A stretch of 64,000 nt of DNA from Natrinema gelatinilyticum (GTDB taxonomy: Archaea; Halobacteriota; Halobacteria; Halobacteriales; Natrialbaceae): positions 1-64,000 of the forward strand of contig NZ_CP100757.1 of NCBI RefSeq assembly GCF_024266705.1, written 5' to 3'. The translations under genes were made by a program, and so were the position numbers. This document shows, piece after piece, positions 1 through 8,564 of the stretch. Position 1 is the stretch's first letter. Every line of letters starts with the position of its first letter. Below the pieces are notes generated by a model. The model was not told the origin of the DNA, did not search any database, and saw only the letters and a list, made by a program, of their open reading frames with translations.

Positions 1-23
1 AGTGTCGGTCCCAATTCGGCGGA

Positions 24-45
24 CGTGAGCGAGCGGACGCTCACG
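24..45. other. Short perfect hairpin at window start
   Basis: Eight-base arms CGTGAGCG and CGCTCACG are separated by six bases. The hairpin lies about 160 bases upstream of the first gene, so it may be the terminator or end of a gene outside the window. Nothing else is recognisable in bases 1-170. Confidence 0.35.
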
Positions 46-205
46 CAGAAACGTGCTCGGTCCTCCGATCGATGTAAGCTTGGACGAGATGCGAACCGAT
101 ACTTGTCGAGATCAGACCCTGTGAACCGTCGTGACCAATGGTCCTGCCGAGTTCGCTAATGAAGCAACTCCAAGCTTTATCAGCATTCGACAGTCATAGA
201 CAGAC

Positions 206-1102
206 ATGGAGATAGGCGTTGACGATCCGGACGAAGTGCAGACGCTATTGCGGGAAGCCGACTACATCGCTGACGACGAGATCGCGACAACCCTCTTGCT
301 CGCCGATCGACTGCGAAAACCGATACTGATCGAAGGTCCGCCCGGATGTGGAAAAACCGAACTGGCAAAGGCCGTTGCCGGTGCGACCGGGACGGACCTC
401 GTCCGACTTCAGTGCTATCGCGGATTAGAAACCGAAAACGCGATCTACGAATGGGACTACATGAAGCAGTTTCTTCGAATTCGCGCCGAGGGAGAAGCAC
501 GATCTGACTTCAACCCGGGTGATATCGAGGACTCCATCTTCGATGAAGAGTACCTGCTCGAGCGGCCCATTCTGCGAGCTATCAGAAACGGTGAACAGAC
601 GGTACTGCTAATAGACGAGATCGATCGGGCCAGCGAGGACTTCGAGGCGTTCCTTCTGGAGGTCCTCGATGATTTCCAGCTCTCGATCCCGGAACTGGGG
701 ACCGTTATCGCGGACGAAGAGCCCTTGGTCATCATAACCTCAAACCGGACTCGAAAGATCGGTGACGCGCTCAAGCGACGGTGTCTCTACCTCTATCTGG
801 AACCTCCTACGTTCGAGAAAGAACTGGAAATCGTTCGAACGAAGGTTCCGCATCTCGATGAGGAACTGTCGCGGGAGATCGTTCAGTTTATGCAGACGAT
901 CCGGTACCAGGAGAATCTGCTTCGAACACCCGGCATCACGGAAACACTCGATTGGGCCGCTGCACTCTCAGAACTCGGCGAAACGGATCTCACCCCTGAA
1001 ACGGTCAGCAACTCTCTGAGTACCATTCTCAAGGAACCGCAGGACATCGATGAACTCGACGCGGAGACAGTCGAGGAACTAACAGAATCTATCGACGATT
1101 GA
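206..1102 (+). CDS. MoxR-family AAA+ ATPase, CoxD-like
   Basis: A 298-residue AAA+ protein. Walker A (GPPGCGKT) is at residues 44-51, Walker B (LLIDEID) near 134-140, and a sensor-1 stretch (IITSNRTRK) precedes an arginine-rich RRC motif. Length and fold match CoxD/MoxR ATPases, which mature the active site of molybdenum CO dehydrogenase-type enzymes, usually with a VWA partner (CoxE). No VWA gene is visible here, but the upstream side lies outside the window. The ATG at 206 follows a CTTTAT box near 175, a spacing that fits a leaderless transcript. The CoxD role is inferred from the molybdenum hydroxylase genes downstream; the ATPase family itself is clear. Confidence 0.85.
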   Translation: MEIGVDDPDEVQTLLREADYIADDEIATTLLLADRLRKPILIEGPPGCGKTELAKAVAGATGTDLVRLQCYRGLETENAIYEWDYMKQFLRIRAEGEARSDFNPGDIEDSIFDEEYLLERPILRAIRNGEQTVLLIDEIDRASEDFEAFLLEVLDDFQLSIPELGTVIADEEPLVIITSNRTRKIGDALKRRCLYLYLEPPTFEKELEIVRTKVPHLDEELSREIVQFMQTIRYQENLLRTPGITETLDWAAALSELGETDLTPETVSNSLSTILKEPQDIDELDAETVEELTESIDD

Positions 1103-1181
1103 GCGGCTAAAACCGCGCCGTTCGTTTCGCTGCCTTTCGTAGACGGAGAGTTTACGTAGCAATAGGTCCTTGTTGGAACGT

Positions 1182-1619
1182 ATGTCGATACTTGCTGCAG
1201 TTGGCGGCGGTCCGCGTGACAGTGACGTCGTTTGTACCGGATGGGACCTCGCGACAGCATTCGACGATCGCCTAGTCGTCGTCCACGTCCTCGACGAGGA
1301 GGAGTTCCAGGAACGGCGCGATCGAAAACACGAGTATTACCAGGAAGACGCGGTGGAGGATGCGACGGCTGTCGCCAAGGAACGGGCCGAAGAGGCACTC
1401 GATACGCCGGATATCGACGGCGTATCCGACATCACATCAGATGGAACGACCGGAGATCCGACGGCCATGATTCTGCAGAAGGCGACCGAGCACAATGCGA
1501 GGTACGTGGTGATCGGCGGAAGAAAGCGATCGCCCGTTGGAAAGGCGCTCTTTGGAAGTACCACGCAATCGATTCTCCTCTCAATCGACCGCCCAGTTGT
1601 GACCGTAACGGAGGAGTAG
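1182..1619 (+). CDS. Universal stress protein (UspA family)
   Basis: A single-domain UspA protein of 145 residues. It starts with a hydrophobic first strand (ILAAVGGG) and ends with the nucleotide-binding signature GGRKRSPVGKALFGST followed by a final strand (RPVVTV). The ATG at 1182 was chosen over upstream TTG codons because the Usp fold begins there and a TTTACG box lies about 30 bases upstream. It sits 79 bases after the CoxD-like ATPase on the same strand. A related but frame-broken UspA (38018-38461) accompanies the second molybdenum hydroxylase island. Its precise role is unknown; these proteins usually bind ATP or act in stress signalling. Confidence 0.88.
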   Translation: MSILAAVGGGPRDSDVVCTGWDLATAFDDRLVVVHVLDEEEFQERRDRKHEYYQEDAVEDATAVAKERAEEALDTPDIDGVSDITSDGTTGDPTAMILQKATEHNARYVVIGGRKRSPVGKALFGSTTQSILLSIDRPVVTVTEE

Positions 1620-1665
1620 ATAAGACGTGGCAATCGTCGAAAATTTCATCATCCCGCAGGAACGA

Positions 1666-2085
1666 ATGTCGAGTATGCCAAGTATCGAACAGCTCTTTCT
1701 GATGACGGCGGATCTGGAAGCGACGCGCTCGTTCTACGAGGACGGGTTGGCACTGGAACCTGCCGAGATCGGTGATACCAGCATCGCGTACGAAACGGCC
1801 GGAAGCGAACTCAAGGTGCAGGCCGATTTCCCGCCCGACGTGCTCGACTCTTATAACATCTCTCCGCCACCGGAAGAAGGCCGCGGTGCCGGTGCCGTAT
1901 ACGTATTCGGGGTCCACGAATCGCTCGAGACTGTTCACGAGCGGCTTTCGACGGCGGTATCCGACGGTGGCGGCGAGATTCTACAGGAACCACAGGAGGT
2001 GCCGTGGGGGGGACGGATACTGCTCGTTCGAGATCCGAACGGGTATGTTCTCGAACTTCGGAACGTCGACAACTCGGTCACTTGA
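1666..2085 (+). CDS. VOC-family protein
   Basis: About 139 residues with the vicinal-oxygen-chelate fold: an N-terminal strand (QLFLMTADLEATRSFYEDGL) and a C-terminal half ending RILLVRDPNGYVLEL, the usual metal-side glutamate motif of glyoxalase/bleomycin-resistance proteins. The possible starts are ATG 1666 or 1675; an upstream GTG at 1627 adds a tail not expected for the fold. It follows the UspA gene closely. Its paralogue lies at 3058-3438. The chemistry (isomerase, lyase or binding protein) cannot be told from sequence. It is too short to be a classical two-domain extradiol dioxygenase. Confidence 0.8.
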   Translation: MSSMPSIEQLFLMTADLEATRSFYEDGLALEPAEIGDTSIAYETAGSELKVQADFPPDVLDSYNISPPPEEGRGAGAVYVFGVHESLETVHERLSTAVSDGGGEILQEPQEVPWGGRILLVRDPNGYVLELRNVDNSVT

Positions 2086-2098
2086 ATACGGCGCCGCG

Positions 2099-2737
2099 TC
2101 ACTCGGCGTCGGTGCCAGTCGAGTCGTCGCGAAACGTCAACCGCGCGACGTATGGGGCGTACAATCGGTACCATAGCCAGTCTTCGATAGTCGGCCGAGC
2201 GTCCATGATCCCATCGAGTATGCCATCGACTTGCAGTTCGTCGAAGCCGCTGGGAAACACCGCTTGAAGGTCGTCGCGCCACGAGTATGCCTCTACGCAG
2301 GCGATCGGACCGCGGATGATCAGCCCATTATTCGTTTCGTCGGCATCGATGCGGGTCCAGATCGCGCGCGAACACACATCGGCGTACGTCGATCGGACGC
2401 GTTCAAGCTGGTCGTCAGTAAGCGGATCGGCGCCGGCGTCACGAACAGCCTCTGCGATCGGCTCGCTCTCGAGAATGGCCGGGTCGATGAGCAGTCGACC
2501 CGACTGAAGGACTTCTTCCGTCCACTCCCGACCGACTGAACGACCGTATCTACTGAGTGCGTATCGGTCGTTCCTAACGTGATAGAGCCGCGTCCCCTGA
2601 TTGCTGTGGTCGTCGTACGCTTGAGCGACGAGTTCACACGAATCCAGATCGACGTCGTTAGCTTCTTCACCGAGCACCGACCCGTATTCAGGCCGCATCG
2701 CCTCGAACGAAGAAAACGCGTCGTCTTCATTGTGCAT
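2099..2737 (-). CDS. Hypothetical protein, 212 aa
   Basis: An acidic soluble protein that I do not recognise. The ATG at 2737 was preferred over a TTG at 2758. It has no membrane segment and no metal-binding cysteine cluster. Its C-terminal half is rich in tryptophan and tyrosine (IEDWLWYRLYAPYVARL), suggesting a globular fold. The stop lies 13 bases from that of the VOC gene, so the two genes converge. Codon use and acidity match the neighbours, which supports a real gene. Its place between two VOC genes suggests membership of the island, but no function can be given. Confidence 0.65.
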   Translation of the reverse strand: MHNEDDAFSSFEAMRPEYGSVLGEEANDVDLDSCELVAQAYDDHSNQGTRLYHVRNDRYALSRYGRSVGREWTEEVLQSGRLLIDPAILESEPIAEAVRDAGADPLTDDQLERVRSTYADVCSRAIWTRIDADETNNGLIIRGPIACVEAYSWRDDLQAVFPSGFDELQVDGILDGIMDARPTIEDWLWYRLYAPYVARLTFRDDSTGTDAE

Positions 2738-2779
2738 ACGCGGGATGCATTCGCACAACGGACATAGACCTTCCGGTGC

Positions 2780-2974
2780 TCACGGCTTCTTTGCTGGCTC
2801 GATCGTGAGCGATTTGTCTCCTATCATTCCTTTCAAAACGATAGATTGGTCTGGCTTGAGTCCAATCGCGTCGAGAACAGCGTCCTCAATGTGAATGACG
2901 AACTCGTCGTCTCGTTCTTCGATTTCGGTTACTTCCGATACGACTTCACCGGTGTAGGAGTTGATCTGCGCCAT
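2780..2974 (-). CDS. Small protein, possibly AbrB-like
   Basis: A 64-residue protein. The middle (IHIEDAVLDAIGLKPDQSIVLKG) resembles the swapped-hairpin pattern of SpoVT/AbrB-type DNA-binding domains, where a strand is followed by LGLKPGD-like residues. The resemblance is weak and there is no obvious toxin partner. It is divergent from the VOC gene at 3058 and sits 42 bases upstream of the hypothetical gene at 2099-2737, so the two may be cotranscribed. It could regulate that pair, but this is inference. Confidence 0.55.
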   Translation of the reverse strand: MAQINSYTGEVVSEVTEIEERDDEFVIHIEDAVLDAIGLKPDQSIVLKGMIGDKSLTIEPAKKP

Positions 2975-3057
2975 GCACCGTATTGAACGGCGATCCCCAT
3001 ATACGTGGTCGATCGCCCCCGATATTTATCCGCTTACGACCCATCGTACGGTGTATC

Positions 3058-3438
3058 ATGCCGTCCTTGCACGAGACGACGCTGATCGTTACGGATCTCG
3101 ATCGATCAGTCCCGTTTTATCGGGACGTGATTGGGCTTGAGGTGGCGGAGCGTCGAGGGAGTCGAGTCGCGTTTGAAACGGGCGAGTGTACGTTCGTCCT
3201 CGAAGAGGAGTTCGACGAAAAGACGTTCGAAGCGTATAACTTACCGAAACCCACCGGTCACCGCGCTGAGGGGGTCGTCACTGCCTTTCACGTGGTGGAT
3301 CTCGACGCGATCTACGAACGGGCAAATGAACACGACATGACGATACTGACCGAGCCGCGCGAGGCCCACTGGGGCGAGCGGTTGTTCCTCGTCGAGGATC
3401 CCGACGGGTACGTTATCGACGTCGTTACGCCGCTGTGA
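3058..3438 (+). CDS. VOC-family protein
   Basis: A compact 126-residue VOC protein: LHETTLIVTDLDRSVPFYRD at the start and LFLVEDPDGYVIDVV at the end, both typical of the paired beta-alpha-beta-beta-beta modules. The start at ATG 3058 is supported by a box ATTTATC about 30 bases upstream. A longer frame from 2983 reads through the promoter and is rejected. It resembles the protein at 1666-2085 in order of motifs and in the Pro-Arg/Gln-Glu segment before the last strand. The substrate is unknown; its place in the island suggests processing of a small organic intermediate. Confidence 0.8.
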   Translation: MPSLHETTLIVTDLDRSVPFYRDVIGLEVAERRGSRVAFETGECTFVLEEEFDEKTFEAYNLPKPTGHRAEGVVTAFHVVDLDAIYERANEHDMTILTEPREAHWGERLFLVEDPDGYVIDVVTPL

Positions 3439-3693
3439 GATGATTACGGCACGAAGATCAGCGAGGATGACCGACTTTCTTTTCCGTCGTTCGCATTCGA
3501 CACGGTGGTCGGTTCTGTTACGTCGCTGTAGGTATGCGGCGGCGGTACGTTTATTTAGCATAATTCCATTATAGATATCGAAGCGCGATACGCCGGATGG
3601 TGCGTCATTATCGCCGAACCACGTCGGTATCCGACGGTAGAATCGAGCAGAAGGTGTTCACTGCCACACCCTCCACCGAACATCCGCCATGAG
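3439..3693. other. Intergenic stretch, no gene seen
   Basis: About 255 bases with no credible reading frame. An AT-rich patch at 3548-3576 (TTATTTAGCATAATTCC region) is promoter-like but lies more than 110 bases from the next start. Confidence 0.4.
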
Positions 3694-4395
3694 ATGAAAA
3701 CTATGATCGAAGAAACGAATACTCTAGACGAAGCGATCGAGGCCTTCAAGTGCGGCGATCCAGTGCTCGTATTCGACGCCGACGACAGAGAAGGCGAAAC
3801 GGACCTTATCTACGCGGCAGAACACGTCACCCCACCTGACGTCGCCCAGTTACGAAACGACGCGGGTGGGCTCATCTGTGTTGCCCTTGCGTACGAGGTC
3901 GCAGAGGTGTTCAATCTCCCGTACCTCGACGACTCGATTTCACATCCGGCGAGCAACGACCTCGATCTCGAATACGACGAACGATCGTCCTTCTCGTTGT
4001 CGATCAATCATCGGGATACGTACACCGGAATTACCGACAACGATCGGGCACGAACGATCACCGCACTGGCAGACGCGGCAGCGAGGCCGGCGGAAACGGA
4101 TTTCGCCGACGAATTCCGTGCGCCGGGCCACATCAGCGTTCTCAAAACCGCTCCAAACGTGTTGGACGAACGACAGGGGCATACCGAGTTCAGCATTGCA
4201 ATCGCCCGCGAAGCCGATTGCGCGCCTGCAGCTGTCGTGTGTGAAATGTTGGACGATGGAACCGTCGACGCCCTTTCTCCCGAAGCGGCGCGACAATACG
4301 CAGAAACGCACGGATATCCGTATCTGAATGGGGCGCAAATTATCGACCGCATCGGCACCCGTCAGGAAAGCGGTTCGGTATCGACACGGTCGTGA
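3694..4395 (+). CDS. ribB: 3,4-dihydroxy-2-butanone-4-phosphate synthase
   Basis: A 233-residue RibB converting ribulose 5-phosphate to dihydroxybutanone phosphate and formate in riboflavin synthesis. Signatures seen: VLVFDADDREGETD (metal and phosphate site, DxREGE), FSLSINHRDTYTGI, and RAPGHISVL with RQGHTE (RxGHTE metal site). The length is normal for a stand-alone archaeal RibB. It converges on xdhC with a 34-base overlap at the 3' ends. Presence inside a molybdenum hydroxylase island may meet extra FAD demand, or this may be the organism's only copy; the window cannot decide. The start could also be the ATG at 3703. Confidence 0.9.
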   Translation: MKTMIEETNTLDEAIEAFKCGDPVLVFDADDREGETDLIYAAEHVTPPDVAQLRNDAGGLICVALAYEVAEVFNLPYLDDSISHPASNDLDLEYDERSSFSLSINHRDTYTGITDNDRARTITALADAAARPAETDFADEFRAPGHISVLKTAPNVLDERQGHTEFSIAIAREADCAPAAVVCEMLDDGTVDALSPEAARQYAETHGYPYLNGAQIIDRIGTRQESGSVSTRS

Positions 4396-5513
4396 ATCGG
4401 CCCCTCGCGATCCTTCAGATGTTTCGGTTCCCGTTCGTTGTGGACAGCGAGTATTTCGGCGGTAATACTGGCGGCGATCTGGTACGGGGTTCCACCGCCT
4501 AAACTGAGCCCGACAGGCGTATAGATAGTCTCGAGATCGTCGTCGCTGAACGTCCGGTCTTCCGTAGCAAACTCATCGCGCATCTGCTCAAAGCGCTCGC
4601 GTGGCCCCATCAAACCGACGTATGGAACTGGGGATTTGATGAGTTCGTCGAGGGCGAGTCGATCGTCGATAAAGTTGTGTGTCATGACGACGGCGTAGGT
4701 CTCCTCGTCTAAATCGACTTCGTCGCGGAGATTCCCCGGCGAGGTCGAAACGACGGTATCCGCCTCGGGAAACCGCTCTTTTGTTGCTGCTGCGCCTCTG
4801 AATCCAACGACAGTCGTTCGGAAGTCGTTCTTCCTGGCCAGTTCGACGAGCGGACGAACGTCGTGACCCGTCCCGGCGACAAGTACCTCTGGCGGCGGCC
4901 TGATGCCGTCGACAAACCCCTCGATGCTTCCCTCGTCTTTCGGGCCGTCGATCGTAATCATCTCCGACGTGTCTTCTTCAAGAACGTACGAGGCGACGTC
5001 GGACAGTTCGCGTTCGAACCACCCCGGAAGCGGGTCGTCGGTCACGATACCGTTGTCCTGTCGATAGTAGACGCGCGTCCACTCCTCAACGGCTCCGCCG
5101 TCGCTCTTGGTAATTATCGCGCTTGCGATAGCGACATCGTTCTTATAAGCTTCGATGACGGGACGATACTGCTCGGTCAGCGGTTCGAGGAGAATATCGA
5201 TCACTCCGTTACAGCCGATGCCGAGCCCCCAAATATCGTCGTCGGCCATCAGATCGAATGTCTCAACACGCGGTTGCTCTGCGTTGAGAACGGTCGTCGC
5301 GAGCGATCGCACCTCGTCCTCTACACATCCCGCCGTAATACTTCCGACTCCGTCTCCCTCGGCAGAGACGAGCATCTTTGCACCGGGACGTCGATACGCG
5401 CTCCCTTCGACACTGATGATCGTCGCCAGTACTCCCTCACGCTCGGTCTCGAGGAGTTGACGAACACTATTCAGAACTGTCGATTCCGAGGCGCTCCATG
5501 TACCTTCTGACAT
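4362..5513 (-). CDS. xdhC: XdhC/CoxI-family Mo hydroxylase maturation factor
   Basis: A 383-residue protein with both XdhC halves. The N-terminal XdhC/CoxI domain shows GSAYRRPGAKM near residue 37 and GLGIGCNGVIDILLEP near 96. The C-terminal Rossmann-like domain shows VLVAGTGHDVRPLVELA, then MTHNFIDDRLAL, PYVGLMGPRERF and a final glycine-rich GLSLGGGTPYQIAASI. XdhC proteins bind molybdenum cofactor, help sulfurate it and insert it into the hydroxylase. It is probably last in a minus-strand run: MFS carrier (7017), zinc-ribbon gene (5768), xdhC, with gaps of about 52 and 63 bases. A paralogue with the same architecture is at 38500-39675. Confidence 0.92.
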   Translation of the reverse strand: MSEGTWSASESTVLNSVRQLLETEREGVLATIISVEGSAYRRPGAKMLVSAEGDGVGSITAGCVEDEVRSLATTVLNAEQPRVETFDLMADDDIWGLGIGCNGVIDILLEPLTEQYRPVIEAYKNDVAIASAIITKSDGGAVEEWTRVYYRQDNGIVTDDPLPGWFERELSDVASYVLEEDTSEMITIDGPKDEGSIEGFVDGIRPPPEVLVAGTGHDVRPLVELARKNDFRTTVVGFRGAAATKERFPEADTVVSTSPGNLRDEVDLDEETYAVVMTHNFIDDRLALDELIKSPVPYVGLMGPRERFEQMRDEFATEDRTFSDDDLETIYTPVGLSLGGGTPYQIAASITAEILAVHNEREPKHLKDREGPIHDRVDTEPLS

Positions 5514-5576
5514 ATGTTAAGTATTTCGCTACTTGAATTCAATGTTAGCTCGTACCACTGGCCAAACCATTATACC

Positions 5577-5768
5577 TCATGGATTGAGATACAGATTGTA
5601 GGTTGCCTCACACCCGTGTCGCTGGCAGTTGACCGGTAGCATTCGATACCCGTCAGTTGGGGATTCGCTGACGTCCGCAGTCGTCCCTGCGAAGTCGTCC
5701 AATTCGTCAACTATCTTGTAGTTCATGTGTTCACAGGTAGGACACTCGTGATCGATTTGTTCCGTCAT
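5577..5768 (-). CDS. Small zinc-ribbon protein, 63 aa
   Basis: The ATG at 5768 gives a 63-residue protein with CPTC near the N terminus and a C-x4-C pair (CQRHGC) near the C terminus, enough for one zinc site. No DNA-binding helix is evident. It lies between the MFS gene and xdhC in the same direction. The second xdhC is also preceded by a tiny gene (39681-39887), though that one is a winged-helix type. The frame can extend to 5801 upstream, but that start is less likely. Confidence 0.68.
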   Translation of the reverse strand: MTEQIDHECPTCEHMNYKIVDELDDFAGTTADVSESPTDGYRMLPVNCQRHGCEATYNLYLNP

Positions 5769-5820
5769 CCTACAGAATCTATATCTGAGATGCACCCTCA
5801 TAATTGTTCCCGCTATTCGG

Positions 5821-7017
5821 TTACCGATGAGAGATCCAGGCGGTTACGAAACCGACGATAGCGGTTAACAGTCCGGTTATCAGTAACAGCCGCGGATACC
5901 CGGCGACGGCTGCGACGAGCGGGAACAGCACCGGACCGATCGTTTGCCCGACCTTCTTCACGCTAAGGCGAAGACTCATTACGCCACCGCGGAACGCGTC
6001 CGGAGCGAGACCGCTAATACCGGTATCTAGTGACGGGACGATGAGACCGTATCCGGCCCCCAATACGACGAGGGTCGCTGCGACGCCCATTGCGGACTCG
6101 GTCATCCAAATTCCGGCGAGACCGATCCCGTAGCCGACGAATCCAATTCCGATCAGCCGCCCGTTCGAGAGGTATCTCGCGAGGCGACCGTTCGTCAGCG
6201 CGACGAACGTACTCATTACAAGCGGAACGCTCAGAACGAGTCCAATCACGGACGCCGAGAGCGCGTAATCTTGTTCCAGGAGGAACGGAATCGACGTGTT
6301 GATCGCACCGAAGAATACGAAAAACGTGAGAAAGACTGCACCATACAAGGCGAGCCCGGACCCCGTTGTGATCCGCGCAACCGTACCGCGAAAGTACTCG
6401 AGACCAAACCGGCTCTGTTCGACCGTCGGTTCTTCGAGCACCGCGAATGCGACCGCTCCGATGAAGACGCTCACCCCGTAGGCGGCGAACGGGACGTTCC
6501 ACGCGATGTCGGCGAGTAGTCCGCCGAGAATGGGATATACGGCGACGCCACCGGTCATCGCGGCGGCGTTGAGCCCCATGACTGCGTTTCGCCGGGGGCC
6601 GTCGAAAAGATCACCGATCAGGGTCAGCGAGAGTGTCAAGAGGCCGCTCGCCGCACATCCCTGCAGGAACCGCAAGACGAGAATGGCAGAGAAGGACGGC
6701 GTAAACGCGACGGCAGCGCCCGTAACTCCGTAACCGACGAGACAGGGAATCAATACGATTCGGCGGCCGTACCGGTCCACTAATACGCCCATAACCGGCG
6801 CAAGAACGATACTCGGCATCGAGAAAACAGTCAGTACGAGTCCAGCTTGAGCATCTGTAAGAGCAAGCGCTCTCCGAAGGGCCGGCAGACCAGGACTGAT
6901 AAGTGCGACTCCCATTACGGCTACTAACGATGTTGCGATGGCGACGTAGAGACCCGGTGATCGCCACGGGATCGACGCTTTTCGCTCCGATTCGTCCACG
7001 GCCTCAGCAGATGTCAT
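5821..7017 (-). CDS. MFS transporter
   Basis: A 398-residue, twelve-helix major facilitator. Motif A (GVLVDRYGRR) lies between helices 2 and 3, and a long polar loop follows helix 6. The sequence is of the drug/metabolite proton antiporter kind (DHA1-like), so it may import the pathway substrate or export a product. The start ATG at 7017 has a TTTTTACG box about 35 bases upstream on the minus strand. It heads the minus-strand run leading to the zinc ribbon and xdhC genes. Confidence 0.88.
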   Translation of the reverse strand: MTSAEAVDESERKASIPWRSPGLYVAIATSLVAVMGVALISPGLPALRRALALTDAQAGLVLTVFSMPSIVLAPVMGVLVDRYGRRIVLIPCLVGYGVTGAAVAFTPSFSAILVLRFLQGCAASGLLTLSLTLIGDLFDGPRRNAVMGLNAAAMTGGVAVYPILGGLLADIAWNVPFAAYGVSVFIGAVAFAVLEEPTVEQSRFGLEYFRGTVARITTGSGLALYGAVFLTFFVFFGAINTSIPFLLEQDYALSASVIGLVLSVPLVMSTFVALTNGRLARYLSNGRLIGIGFVGYGIGLAGIWMTESAMGVAATLVVLGAGYGLIVPSLDTGISGLAPDAFRGGVMSLRLSVKKVGQTIGPVLFPLVAAVAGYPRLLLITGLLTAIVGFVTAWISHR

Positions 7018-7275
7018 TCGAGTAACGGACAGATGTATACAAGCTATTCGTAAAAAGATATCTCCTCGGCCGCGTCAAGAGCCGGTATCGGAAGTTACAG
7101 GCGGATACCGTGCCGATTTTGCTGTTATGACCCGGGGAGTATTTCTCGATCGAATCGTCCGTTCGACGGAATCTGAGTGTGATTGTGTTCGCGAATACTC
7201 TACTCTCCGCGAACCGAACGGCAGTTGCATTATACGAACCGGAAGGGAATCTAAAAGAAGGGGGTTTCGCCCGAT

Positions 7276-8412
7276 TCACCGATGGCCGAGGACGAGCGAA
7301 GCGTCTTCCGGATCGACCGAAACTGTGACCGTCTCGTCCTCGCCCAAGATCGGCTTGTCCGTCTTCATCTTGATCGTGATATCGCCGACGTCGACGATGT
7401 TCTGCGTGAAGCTTCCCCGATAGAGCTGGCGGGAAATCTCACCTTCCCACTGATTCGCCTCTTGTGTCTCCTGAGTGATGACTCCGTTGTTCGACGTTCC
7501 ACCGTCCGCACGAACCTTCGATTTGACGTCTTCCGGTCGGATAACGACGACCGGGTTCTCCAGGACCTCTTCGTCACCGTACGTACACTTCATCTCGAGT
7601 CGGGTATCCCCTTCAGCGATTTCGCAGACGACGGTCTGCTCGGATTCGTTTACTTCGAGGGGGGTCGCCGAGTAGAGATTCGCTTCACCGAGGAAGTTCG
7701 CGACGAACGGGGATGTCGGTTTCTCGTAGAGCTCCTCCGGCGGTGCCTGTTGGGCTTCTTTTCCGTCGGTCAACACAAGCGTTTCGTCGGAAATCTCGAA
7801 CGCCTCCTCTTGATCGTGCGTTACGTAAATCGTCGTGATTCCGACTTCGTCAAGCATCTCGAGCAGGAGTCGACGCATTCGACGCCGTTGCTTGAAGTCG
7901 AGATTGCTGAGCGGTTCGTCCATCAGCAGCACCGACGGCTGGTACGAGACCGCTCGCGCGAACGAGATCCGCTGTTGCTGCCCGCCGCTTAGCTCGGACG
8001 GGTATCGATCGCCGACGTCCGGTAGTCCGACGAGCTCGAGTGATTCCTGGATCCGGTTTTCGCGGTCCTCCTTCGGCCAATCACGCCCTTTCAGCGCGTA
8101 GAGGATGTTCTCCCGCGCCGTCATGTGCGGCCAGAGCGCGTAGGACTGGAACACCAGCCCGATATCCCGGTGTTCCGGTTGCACCGACTGGTCCGGTGTC
8201 GCGACCACGTCGCTATCGATCTCGATTCGTCCCCCGTTTATGATTTCGAGACCGGCCAGACACCGCAATGTTGTCGTTTTTCCACAGCCACTCGGCCCAA
8301 GGAGGGTGAACAGATCACCTTCTGTGACTTCGAAGCTCACGTCGTCAACCGCGACGACCTCCTCGTCCGCGCTGATGTACTTCTTGGTGAGATTTTCGAC
8401 TTTAACCGTCAT
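7276..8412 (-). CDS. ABC transporter ATP-binding protein, Fbp/Pot type
   Basis: A 378-residue ATPase: Walker A GPSGCGKTT near residues 39-47, Q-loop VFQSYALWPHM, signature LSGGQQQR, Walker B VLLMDEP with a D-loop LSNLD, and H-loop THD. A C-terminal extension of about 130 residues fits a TOBE regulatory domain as in FbpC, PotA and CysA. It works with the fused permease at 8565-10307 and the lipoprotein at 10512-11558 as a binding-protein-dependent importer. The gap to the permease is 152 bases on the same strand. Family members carry ferric iron, polyamines, thiamine or small anions; the neighbouring catabolic genes favour an organic substrate. Confidence 0.92.
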   Translation of the reverse strand: MTVKVENLTKKYISADEEVVAVDDVSFEVTEGDLFTLLGPSGCGKTTTLRCLAGLEIINGGRIEIDSDVVATPDQSVQPEHRDIGLVFQSYALWPHMTARENILYALKGRDWPKEDRENRIQESLELVGLPDVGDRYPSELSGGQQQRISFARAVSYQPSVLLMDEPLSNLDFKQRRRMRRLLLEMLDEVGITTIYVTHDQEEAFEISDETLVLTDGKEAQQAPPEELYEKPTSPFVANFLGEANLYSATPLEVNESEQTVVCEIAEGDTRLEMKCTYGDEEVLENPVVVIRPEDVKSKVRADGGTSNNGVITQETQEANQWEGEISRQLYRGSFTQNIVDVGDITIKMKTDKPILGEDETVTVSVDPEDASLVLGHR

Positions 8413-8564
8413 GGTTGTTGAATCTCTTGTGTCGTGTGCTCATACGTGGCGATCGATATTCGTTCACATACCGAACGTGCTCTTTCTTATAGCTTTGCAT
8501 CATATGGTCGTTTCACCTTCGTTACCGCTGCAGTTCCATCCGTTATACATATTATTTTCACCAC

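Noticed and set aside
1666..3438. Extradiol ring-cleavage dioxygenases
   Set aside because: The VOC proteins are single small modules of about 126-160 residues without the two-domain layout or the iron-ligand pattern of catechol dioxygenases.
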